10,870 bases of DNA, taken from positions 1-10,870 of the forward strand of contig JBBIQI010000117.1 of NCBI GenBank assembly GCA_037442465.1. Direction: 5' to 3'. Position 1 is the first letter of the stretch. Every line of letters begins with the position of its first letter. The translations under genes were made by a program, and so were the position numbers. Origin of the DNA: DSNY01 sp037442465 (lineage in GTDB: Bacteria; Pseudomonadota; Gammaproteobacteria; Burkholderiales; Burkholderiaceae_F). Below the pieces are notes generated by a model that was not told where the DNA came from, did not search any database, and saw only the letters and a list, made by a program, of their open reading frames with translations. Of the stretch, positions 4,928 to 10,870 are shown one piece after another.

Positions 4928-6047
4928 GCGGGATGTGCAGCGTGAAGGTCGTTGTTCCGGCCGGGTCCTCGATGCAGTCGAGCCGCGCGCGGCCGCCGTA
5001 CAGTCCGGCGAGCCGTTCGCGCACGCGCGCGAAGTCCGAAGTGTCGCGGCACAGACCGAGCGCGGCGATGCGCAGTTCGGCGATCAGATCGTCGGCCTGC
5101 CGCCGTACCGCCAGCTCGACGCGGTCCGGCGCCGCGCCGTCCCCGGCGCGCATCGCCCTTTGCACGAGCGGCAGCAGCAGCATCGGATGGAAGCGCGCGC
5201 CGGCACAGTCCGGCGCGACGGTCACTTGCGTTTCCGGCAGCCCTCCGTGCCGCGCGGCGACCACCGACAGGTACGCGGCGACGAGTTCCGCTTCGGCCTG
5301 CACCGTCGAGCCCGCCTCGCGCAGCCGCGGCAGCGCCACGCGCAGGTAGGTGATCAGTCGGTCGAGGATCGCCGCGCCGGCGGTCGGGTCGCGCTGGTAC
5401 AGGGCTTCGATGTCGACCAGGCTGTCGAACAGAAACTGCGGTTCGACCTGCGCCTGCATCGCGGCGAGTCTTGACTCCAGAAGCCGGCGCGCAAGCTGCG
5501 CGTGCTCGGCGCGAGCGCGCACGACATCGGCGGCGCGCAGGCGCTGCGCGCGACAGAACTCCGCGACCGCATAGACGAGCCCGCCGAAGACCACGCCGTC
5601 GAGCCAGCCCATCAACACCAGCGTCCCGAGCGGCGGCACCGGCTTACCTTTTTCGGTGAACATCGCGCTGAGCGCATCGGGCAACTCGAACACGCGCACG
5701 ATCGCGGGGGTGAGCAGCGCATCGAGCAGCGACGCGACGACGAGCGCGACCGCCATGCGCACCGGCCGCGGGTAGCTGCGATCGTCCATGCGGTCGGCCA
5801 CCGCCCAGCCGAGCAGCAGCACCAGGCCCATCAGCAGCACCAGCAGCAGATGCGTGGCCATCGGCGCGCCCTGGCCGGTGCGCGCGACCATCTCCGCCTG
5901 CGACACGGTGCCGGCGAGACTGGCGAGCAGCGCGGCGGCCAGGGCAATCGCCCAATGACGCCACGTCAGCGCACGCCACGCATGCCAGGCGAACCGCAGT
6001 CCCGACCAGGGGCCGGAGACGTGCAGGCGCTCGACGGTCGCGTTCAT
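4899..6047 (-). CDS. Degenerate histidine kinase-like membrane protein (predicted pseudokinase)
   Basis: This 382-residue protein has four predicted membrane helices (about 31-48, 64-84, 97-118, 138-163), a helical linker and a C-terminal region alignable with its neighbour kinase. Where the neighbour has 'QAQIEPHFLFNTL', this protein has 'QAQVEPQFLFDSL': the phosphoacceptor His is Gln204. The N-box 'LVENAIKHG' is 'LVQRAMRAG' (294-302), losing the Mg-ATP Asn, and the 'DTGAGF' G1 box is gone. The final 'RVRERLAGLYGGRARL' helix-strand is kept. The frame is intact and it starts by an ATGA overlap with the upstream kinase, so it is not simply a decaying pseudogene. It is probably a non-catalytic partner that could heterodimerise with the active kinase; that role is inference. 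Confidence 0.88.
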   Translation of the reverse strand: MNATVERLHVSGPWSGLRFAWHAWRALTWRHWAIALAAALLASLAGTVSQAEMVARTGQGAPMATHLLLVLLMGLVLLLGWAVADRMDDRSYPRPVRMAVALVVASLLDALLTPAIVRVFELPDALSAMFTEKGKPVPPLGTLVLMGWLDGVVFGGLVYAVAEFCRAQRLRAADVVRARAEHAQLARRLLESRLAAMQAQVEPQFLFDSLVDIEALYQRDPTAGAAILDRLITYLRVALPRLREAGSTVQAEAELVAAYLSVVAARHGGLPETQVTVAPDCAGARFHPMLLLPLVQRAMRAGDGAAPDRVELAVRRQADDLIAELRIAALGLCRDTSDFARVRERLAGLYGGRARLDCIEDPAGTTTFTLHIPHELADRARR

Positions 6048-7195
6048 CGCGTTTGCTCCTGCGCCCGCGCGAGCGGCAGTTGCAGTCTTGCGATCACGCC
6101 GCGCGGCGTGTCGGCGCCCAGATCGAGCGAGGCGCGGTCGCCGTACAGCGTGGCCAGGCGCTGGCGCGTGTTGGCGAGCCCCACGCCGGCGCCGCCGCTC
6201 GCGCGGAAGCCCGCGCCGGTGTCGCTGACTTCGACCACCAGCGTGTCGCCCTCGACGCGCACGTGCACGTCGATGCGTCCGCCCTCGGGCAGCGGTGACA
6301 GCCCGTGCTTGATCGCGTTCTCCACGAGCGTGGGCAGCACCATCGGCGGCAGCTCGGCGTCGAGCGCGCCGGGGTCCGCTTCAACGTCGAACGCGAGCCG
6401 GTCGCCCATGCGGAACTGCAGGATCGTCAGGTACGAGCGCACCAGATCGAGCTCGCGCCGCACGCTCGAGCCCGACTGCCGCATCGACGGCAGCGCCGCG
6501 CGCAGGTACTGGATCAGGTGCACGAGCATCGTGCGGCCGCTGCCAGGCGAAGTCTCGTACAGCCGCTTGACGTTGGCGAGCGTGTTGAACAGGAAGTGCG
6601 GCTCGATCTGCGCCTGCAACGCCGACAGCCGCGCCTGCATCATCTGCGCGGCGAGCGCGTCGCTCGCACGCGCGGTGGCGGCCAGCGCGGCACGCGCCTC
6701 GCGCTCGCGCCGGCCGAGGTCGAACAGCGCGTAACCGATGCCGCCGACGACGGTCCACTGCGTGACGATCGCCGCGGTCCGCCACGGCCGCTCGAGCAGA
6801 CTTGCGAGCGGCGAGCCGTACACGTACGCGCGCAGCGCGTATGCCGCCACCGCGACGACCGCGATCAACAGCACCGCGAGCGCGAACTCGAGCCCGCGGT
6901 GAGGCAGCGTAAGTCGCGGCAACGCGGCCAGCGCCAACGCGATCGCCGCCAGCGCCGACATCCCGCTGATCAGCGTCTGCCGCAGCGCCACGGCGACGGT
7001 AAAGAACCACTGTTCAGCCGGCTCGACGTGCAGGAAACTCAGCCACACCATCAGTACGAGCGCGAGGCAGAAGTAAAAAACCGCGGCGATCGAGCGCAGG
7101 TTGAAGACCGCGAAAAAATCCTCGGCGAAGTGCGTGCGCGGCCGCGTCTCAAGCGCTTCGGCGGCTTCGGCGAGCGGTGCGGTGAGGGCGGCCAT
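6044..7195 (-). CDS. Sensor histidine kinase, LytS/AlgZ-like (His_kinase PF06580 type)
   Basis: This 383-residue inner-membrane sensor has four predicted helices (about 34-57, 64-92, 102-124, 140-159) with little periplasmic sequence, then a coiled coil (165-192) and a catalytic region. The phosphoacceptor is His200 in 'QAQIEPHFLFNTL'. The N-box 'LVENAIKHG' is at 290-298, G1 'DTGAGF' at 325-330 and G2 'GVGL' at 337-340, so the kinase looks active. The short loops suggest it senses a signal within the membrane or through a partner rather than with a periplasmic domain. The ATG at 7195 was chosen because longer in-frame starts would run through the promoter and 5' end of divergent ftsK. The stop overlaps the next start (ATGA). 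It probably phosphorylates the LytTR regulator encoded two genes later. Confidence 0.92.
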   Translation of the reverse strand: MAALTAPLAEAAEALETRPRTHFAEDFFAVFNLRSIAAVFYFCLALVLMVWLSFLHVEPAEQWFFTVAVALRQTLISGMSALAAIALALAALPRLTLPHRGLEFALAVLLIAVVAVAAYALRAYVYGSPLASLLERPWRTAAIVTQWTVVGGIGYALFDLGRREREARAALAATARASDALAAQMMQARLSALQAQIEPHFLFNTLANVKRLYETSPGSGRTMLVHLIQYLRAALPSMRQSGSSVRRELDLVRSYLTILQFRMGDRLAFDVEADPGALDAELPPMVLPTLVENAIKHGLSPLPEGGRIDVHVRVEGDTLVVEVSDTGAGFRASGGAGVGLANTRQRLATLYGDRASLDLGADTPRGVIARLQLPLARAQEQTR

Positions 7196-7211
7196 GGCGT
7201 CGATCGGGCCG

Positions 7212-7240
7212 ATTCTGTGCGCCGGCGCCGGGGCCCGCAA
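7212..7240 (-). promoter_or_regulatory. Putative promoter of the kinase/regulator operon
   Basis: On the minus strand, TTGCGG (7240-7235) and CAGAAT (7217-7212) are separated by exactly 17 bases, each matching several positions of the sigma-70 boxes. The predicted start is near 7205, only about ten bases before the ATG at 7195. Both boxes are imperfect, so this is a moderate call. Confidence 0.4.
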
Positions 7241-7243
7241 GCG

Positions 7244-7295
7244 GGCGCGACGAAGTGCCCTGCCGGCGGCGCGGATCCGCGTCCGGCGCGACGAA
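7244..7295. promoter_or_regulatory. 11-bp direct repeat and 12-bp palindrome, candidate operator
   Basis: GGCGCGACGAA occurs at 7244-7254 and again at 7285-7295, 41 bases apart, close to four helical turns. Between them is the perfect palindrome CGCGGATCCGCG (7270-7281). The proximal copy ends four bases upstream of the putative -35 of the kinase operon. Read on the minus strand the distal copy gives GCGTTCGTC, close to the AlgR box CCGTTCGTC as I remember it. LytTR proteins typically bind paired direct repeats, so an autoregulatory site is plausible. The shorter word GGCGCGACG also occurs in coding DNA here, which weakens the case. Confidence 0.4.
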
Positions 7296-7345
7296 CGCGG
7301 GATACCGGACGGCCGATCTCCGAGGGAAGACGACCCCCCCACACC

Positions 7346-7351
7346 TATAAT
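7346..7351 (+). promoter_or_regulatory. Consensus -10 element immediately before ftsK
   Basis: TATAAT at 7346-7351 ends seven bases before the ftsK ATG at 7359. A start at the usual distance would begin the mRNA at or within a few bases of the ATG. No convincing -35 box is present 16-18 bases upstream, where the sequence is GA-rich then a C-run. Confidence 0.55.
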
Positions 7352-7358
7352 CCGGCCG

Positions 7359-9692
7359 ATGACGACGAGAGCCGAAACGGGCGGCGACTCCGACGTGCGG
7401 ACGGCGCGCACGTCGGCGCGCGGCCGGCGAACGAGTGAATCGGCCGGGGTTTCCCCGCGCGTGGCGCGGCTCGTCGCCGAGGCGAGCTGGATCGTCGGCG
7501 CGGTGGCCGTCATCGCGCTCGCGGCGATGCTGGCGACCTACGATCGCGCCGATCCGGGGTTCTCGCACGCGGCCACCGGCGCGACGGTGCACAACGTCGG
7601 CGGGCGCGTCGGCGCGTGGCTGGCCGACGTGTTGCTGCTGGTGTTTGGCTTCTCGGCCTGGCTGCTGGTCGCGGCCGGCTGCGCGTGGGTCGTGCGCGGC
7701 TTTCGCCGGCTGCACGCGCCGTACGCCGACCAGGGCCTGCCCGACTGGCTGCAGGCGATCGGGCTGCTGGCGCTGATCATCGGCGCCACCGGCGTGGAGT
7801 ACCTGCGGCTGCACACGGTTTCGCGCTGGTTGCCCGACGAGCGCGGCGGCGTGTTGGGGCGCTACGTCGGCGAGCTGCTGGCCAGTGCACTGGGCTTCAC
7901 CGGCGCCACCGTCGCGCTGCTGGTCGTCGCGCTGATCGGCGCGAGCCTGTTCTTCGACTTTTCGTGGCTGGCGGTCGCCGAGCGCGTCGGCGCGTTCTTC
8001 GAGCGGATCGTCGAGCGCGTGCGCGCCGCGCGCGAAGCGAAGCAGGACCGCGCGATCGGCGAAGTCGCCGCGCGCAGCCGCGAAGCCGCGCTCGCGCAGG
8101 AGCGCAGCCGCATCGAGGAGGCGCCGCCCGTGCACATCGAGCGGCCGCCGGCGCACGTCAAGCCGTCGGAGCGCAAGCAGAAGGAAAAGCAGGTGCCGCT
8201 GTTTGCCGAGCTCGCCGACGGCAAGCTGCCCGCGCTCGATCTGCTCGACGAGCCGCCGCCCGGCGTGGAGGCGATCTCCACCGAAACGCTGGAGTTCACC
8301 TCGCGCCTGATCGAGAAGAAGCTCAAGGACTTCGGCGTCGATGCCGCGGTGGTTGCCGCGTATCCCGGCCCGGTGATCACGCGCTACGAGATCGAGCCCG
8401 CGGTGGGTGTGAAGGGCAGCCAGATCGTGAATCTGGCCAAGGACCTGGCACGCGCGCTGTCGCTGGTGTCGATCCGCGTCGTCGAGACGATTCCCGGCAA
8501 GAACCTGATGGGGCTCGAACTGCCGAATCCGAAGCGGCAGGTCGTCAAGCTCGCGGAGATCCTCGGCTCGAGCGTCTACAACGACAGCCATTCGCTGGTG
8601 ACGCTGGGACTCGGCAAGGACATCGCGGGCAAGCCGGTCGTCGTCGACCTGGCGCGAATGCCGCATCTGCTGGTGGCGGGCACGACGGGTTCCGGCAAGT
8701 CGGTCGGCATCAACGCGATGATCCTGTCGATCCTGTACAAGGCCGATCCTTCGCAGGTGAGGCTGATCCTGGTCGACCCGAAGATGCTCGAGCTGTCGGT
8801 CTACGAGGGCATCCCGCACTTGCTCGCGCCCGTGGTGACCGACATGCGCGAGGCCGGCCACGCGTTGCAGTGGTGCGTGCGCGAGATGGATCGCCGCTAT
8901 CGGCTGATGAGCAAGCTCGGCGTGCGCAACCTGTCGACCTACAACGCGAAGATCGCCGAGGCGCGCGCGAAGGGCGAGCCGATCGGCAATCCGTTTTCGC
9001 TGACGCCGGACGCACCGGAGCCGCTCGAGCCGCTGCCGATCATCGTCGTCGTCATCGACGAGCTCGCGGACCTGATGATGGTCACGGGCAAGAAAGTCGA
9101 GGAGCTGATCGCGCGCATCGCGCAGAAAGCGCGCGCCTCGGGCATGCATCTGATCCTGGCGACGCAGCGGCCGAGCGTGGACGTGATCACGGGGCTGATC
9201 AAGGCGAACATTCCGGCGCGCATCAGCTTCCAGGTGTCAAGCCGCGTGGATTCGCGCACGATCCTCGACCAGATGGGTGCCGAAACACTCCTGGGTCAGG
9301 GCGACATGCTGTATCTGGCCGCCGGGACCGGCTTGCCGATCCGCGTGCACGGCGCTTTCGTCAGCGACGCCGAGGTGCATCGCGTGGTCGAGTTCCTCAA
9401 GAGCCGCGGCGGGCCGCAGTACGTCGAGGGCGTACTCGACGCGCCGGAGGCCGAGGCCACTGGTGCAGGCGGTGACGGTCAACCGGCAGCGGAGGCGGAT
9501 CCGTTGTACGACCAGGCCGTCGAGATTGTCGTCAAGAACCGGCGCGCGTCGATCTCGCTGGTGCAGCGCCATCTGCGCATTGGCTACAACCGCGCTGCGC
9601 GCCTGCTGGAAGACATGGAAAAGGCCGGACTCGTATCTCCGATGCAACCGAACGGCAACCGCGAGATCCTGGTGCCCAACCGCGAGGCGTGA
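7359..9692 (+). CDS. ftsK: DNA translocase FtsK
   Basis: FtsK links cell division with chromosome segregation: membrane-anchored at the septum, its hexameric motor pumps DNA and activates XerCD at dif. The 777-residue protein has four N-terminal membrane helices (about 42-60, 86-112, 131-150, 170-197) and a charged linker (about 205-300) far shorter than the E. coli one. The motor has Walker A 'GTTGSGKS' at 441-448 and Walker B 'VVVIDELADL' with Asp567/Glu568. The C-terminal gamma winged helix (about 715-777) includes 'RRASISLVQRHLRIGYNRAARL', the KOPS-reading domain. The ATG at 7359 is preferred because TATAAT lies directly upstream; longer frames enter the divergent kinase gene. There is no ribosome binding site, consistent with a leaderless start. 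The stop overlaps the lolA ATG. Confidence 0.97.
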   Translation: MTTRAETGGDSDVRTARTSARGRRTSESAGVSPRVARLVAEASWIVGAVAVIALAAMLATYDRADPGFSHAATGATVHNVGGRVGAWLADVLLLVFGFSAWLLVAAGCAWVVRGFRRLHAPYADQGLPDWLQAIGLLALIIGATGVEYLRLHTVSRWLPDERGGVLGRYVGELLASALGFTGATVALLVVALIGASLFFDFSWLAVAERVGAFFERIVERVRAAREAKQDRAIGEVAARSREAALAQERSRIEEAPPVHIERPPAHVKPSERKQKEKQVPLFAELADGKLPALDLLDEPPPGVEAISTETLEFTSRLIEKKLKDFGVDAAVVAAYPGPVITRYEIEPAVGVKGSQIVNLAKDLARALSLVSIRVVETIPGKNLMGLELPNPKRQVVKLAEILGSSVYNDSHSLVTLGLGKDIAGKPVVVDLARMPHLLVAGTTGSGKSVGINAMILSILYKADPSQVRLILVDPKMLELSVYEGIPHLLAPVVTDMREAGHALQWCVREMDRRYRLMSKLGVRNLSTYNAKIAEARAKGEPIGNPFSLTPDAPEPLEPLPIIVVVIDELADLMMVTGKKVEELIARIAQKARASGMHLILATQRPSVDVITGLIKANIPARISFQVSSRVDSRTILDQMGAETLLGQGDMLYLAAGTGLPIRVHGAFVSDAEVHRVVEFLKSRGGPQYVEGVLDAPEAEATGAGGDGQPAAEADPLYDQAVEIVVKNRRASISLVQRHLRIGYNRAARLLEDMEKAGLVSPMQPNGNREILVPNREA

Positions 9693-10408
9693 TGTTCGAT
9701 CAGTCCCCGCGCGGCGGTTTTTCCTCGTCATCCTCAGCGCTCCAGTCCCTGTCACCCCGAGCGCAATTCTTGCTGTCATCCCGAGCGAAGCGAGGGATCT
9801 CCGCGCTGGCCCTGTGCGCAAGCCTGGCGATCGCCTGCCCCGCCCATGCGAACGCGATCGATCAACTGCGCGCCTTCCTGTCGCAGACCAAGACCGCGCG
9901 CGGCGAGTTTGCGCAGCGCGTGACCAGCCGCGCCGGCACTGCCGCGCAGAACTCGACCGGCCGCTTCGTGTTCCAGCGCCCCGGCAAGTTCCGCTGGGTG
10001 TACGACAAGCCCTACGAGCAGACCATCGTCGCCGACGGCGACCGGCTGTTCCTCTACGACAAGGACCTGAACCAGGTCACCGTCAAGAAGCTCGCCGGCG
10101 CGATTCCTGCCAGCCCGGCATCGATCCTGTTCGGCTCCGACGCGTTCGAAAACGAATTCGAAGTGACCGACGGCGGCAGCCGCGACGGGCTCGAGTGGAT
10201 CGTCGCCAAGCCGCGCGCCAAGGACTCGGCATTCGAACGTATCGAGATCGGATTTCGCGACGGGTTGCCGCTCGCGATGCAGCTTACGGACGGCTTCGGC
10301 CAGGTTTCGCTGCTGCGCTTCTCCAAGGTCGAGCGCAATCCGAAAGTCGATCCTGCGCAATTCCGCTTCACGCTGCCGCCGGGGGCGGACGTGCTGGAGG
10401 ACAGGTAA
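9692..10408 (+). CDS. lolA: Outer-membrane lipoprotein carrier protein LolA
   Basis: LolA is the periplasmic chaperone that takes lipoproteins from LolCDE and hands them to LolB. The mature part (about 185 residues from Asn54) matches the family: 'LRAFLSQTKTARGEFAQRV', 'GRFVFQRPGKFRWVYDKPYEQTIVADG', 'LFLYDKDLNQVTVKKL', 'ASILFG', and a C-terminal 'FRFTLPPGADVL'. A signal peptide ends in 'CPAHA' with predicted cleavage after residue 53. From the ATG at 9692 (TGATG overlap with ftsK, GAGG four bases upstream) the segment before the hydrophobic core is about 35 residues, unusually long. It is encoded by three 24-bp REP-like repeats. A TTG at 9770 would instead give a normal signal peptide of about 27 residues but has no ribosome binding site. 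The gene identity is firm; the start is not. Confidence 0.93.
   Translation: MFDQSPRGGFSSSSSALQSLSPRAQFLLSSRAKRGISALALCASLAIACPAHANAIDQLRAFLSQTKTARGEFAQRVTSRAGTAAQNSTGRFVFQRPGKFRWVYDKPYEQTIVADGDRLFLYDKDLNQVTVKKLAGAIPASPASILFGSDAFENEFEVTDGGSRDGLEWIVAKPRAKDSAFERIEIGFRDGLPLAMQLTDGFGQVSLLRFSKVERNPKVDPAQFRFTLPPGADVLEDR
9707..9722 (+). terminator. Short hairpin with T-run between ftsK and the lolA body (weak)
   Basis: CCGC (9707-9710) and GCGG (9714-9717) can form a 4-bp stem with a three-base loop, followed by TTTTT (9718-9722). The layout is that of an intrinsic terminator but the stem is very short. If real, it would lie inside the lolA reading frame from the 9692 start and favour a downstream start with its own promoter. 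Confidence 0.2.
9727..9798. repeat. Three tandem 24-bp REP-like units within the 5' end of lolA
   Basis: Units start at 9727, 9751 and 9775 with GTCATCCTCAGCG, GTCACCCCGAGCG and GTCATCCCGAGCG, spaced exactly 24 bases. The third is the canonical form and extends to GAGGGATCTC at 9801, matching the ends of the elements at 1004 and 1264. A weaker fourth unit may start at 9703. As 24 is a multiple of three, all units are read in the same phase. Confidence 0.75.
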
Positions 10409-10422
10409 CGCGAGCGCGCCCG

Positions 10423-10870
10423 CTACAGGCGCAGGTACACGTACCCCTCGCGCCCCTGCAGGCGGGCCAGTTCGGCGATCCCGGACGGCACCAGCACGGC
10501 TTCGGGGATCACCGCGGCGGTGTCGATCTGCCGCCGCGTCAGCGTATTGCCGCAGACGCGAAACTGCACGCCACGCTCGCGGAAGTCGCGCACGATCTCC
10601 TGGTACGGCCGGCCGTTTTCGTCGCGCGCGCCGCGCAGCAGGAACTCGATGCCGGCGTTGTGCGCGACCACGACCGCCTGCAGGTCCGGCGTGGCGTCGA
10701 GCAGGTTCTTCAGCGTCCGCAGGTTCGCGGCGACGTTGTCCGCGGTGGCGACGTGAAGGACGACGCGATGCGCGCCGTCGGCCCGCCACGGTTGCGCCAG
10801 CAGCAGCCCGGCGACGAGCAGCAGCGCGGCGAGGCCCGGCGCGGCCAGCAGCCAAGCGCGCCGGCGCTGC
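10423..10870 (-). CDS. DsrE-like protein with N-terminal membrane anchor or signal peptide (5' truncated by window)
   Basis: The minus-strand frame is open from the window edge to a TAG at 10423, giving 148 residues. The visible N-terminal part is 'QRRRAWLLAAPGLAALLLV' plus more Leu/Ala, a basic-then-hydrophobic signal or anchor. The remainder resembles small DsrE/DsrF-type proteins: 'HRVVLHVATADNVAANLRTLKN', 'VVVAHNAGIEFLL', and 'GVQFRVCGNTL' with one conserved-position Cys, then 'AVLVPSGIAELARLQGREGYVYL'. Some family members move sulfur through that cysteine, but many exported relatives have no known function. The start codon lies beyond 10870; a GTG at 10671 would delete the anchor and first strands. 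It is convergent with lolA, 14 bases apart. Confidence 0.8.
   Translation of the reverse strand, partial: QRRRAWLLAAPGLAALLLVAGLLLAQPWRADGAHRVVLHVATADNVAANLRTLKNLLDATPDLQAVVVAHNAGIEFLLRGARDENGRPYQEIVRDFRERGVQFRVCGNTLTRRQIDTAAVIPEAVLVPSGIAELARLQGREGYVYLRL

Noticed and set aside
5502..6734. A 410-codon plus-strand frame opposite the two kinase genes
   Set aside because: Crosses the junction of two overlapping real genes on the other strand and shows no domain; a GC-bias artefact.
7149..9149. A 666-codon open frame on the minus strand opposite ftsK
   Set aside because: Composition is Arg/His/Asp-rich with no motif; it mirrors the codon bias of ftsK, which has every expected domain.

Overview
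The window is GC-rich DNA that looks betaproteobacterial, probably from the order Burkholderiales. The basis is the trxB / ftsK / lolA gene order, the protein styles (a GlnB-type PII, a four-TM FtsK, a periplasmic LolA) and the codon use. The organism call is an inference; no rRNA or other species marker is present.

Layout, left to right. The end of a GntR/UTRA regulator (1-177) is followed by a stand-alone PII gene, glnB (394-732, +), with a recognisable promoter. Next is a gene-free stretch of about 855 bases (733-1587) full of repeats: a GC-rich hairpin, a decayed inverted pair of GTCATCCCGAG-type (REP-like) ends, a 10-bp inverted repeat in an AT-richer patch, a 260-bp unit present twice in tandem at about 94% identity, and two 25-bp units. 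A minus-strand block follows: trxB (thioredoxin reductase), an Smr-domain protein and a TRIC-type membrane protein, closely packed and read from a consensus -10 in front of trxB. A second minus-strand block (7195 to 4178) encodes a four-TM histidine kinase, a related kinase-like protein that has lost its phosphoacceptor histidine and ATP-binding motifs, and a LytTR response regulator; all three genes overlap. Read to the right are ftsK (7359-9692) and lolA (9692-10408). The window ends inside a convergent minus-strand gene for a membrane-anchored DsrE-like protein.

How the genes relate. TrxB reduces thioredoxin. FtsK works at the division septum in chromosome segregation, and LolA carries lipoproteins across the periplasm. 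In related Burkholderiales, as I recall, trxB and ftsK lie back to back. Here the sensor operon sits between their promoters, so it may be an insertion into a core locus. The sensor genes probably form one signalling unit: an active kinase, a pseudokinase partner and a DNA-binding regulator. An 11-bp direct repeat next to the kinase promoter is a candidate site for autoregulation.

The most notable points are the pseudokinase inside the LytTR operon, the nested repeat architecture between glnB and the TRIC gene, and three in-frame 24-bp REP-like repeats that now encode the start of the LolA precursor, including the basic n-region of its signal peptide. I saw no CRISPR array, transposase, phage gene, tRNA or rRNA.
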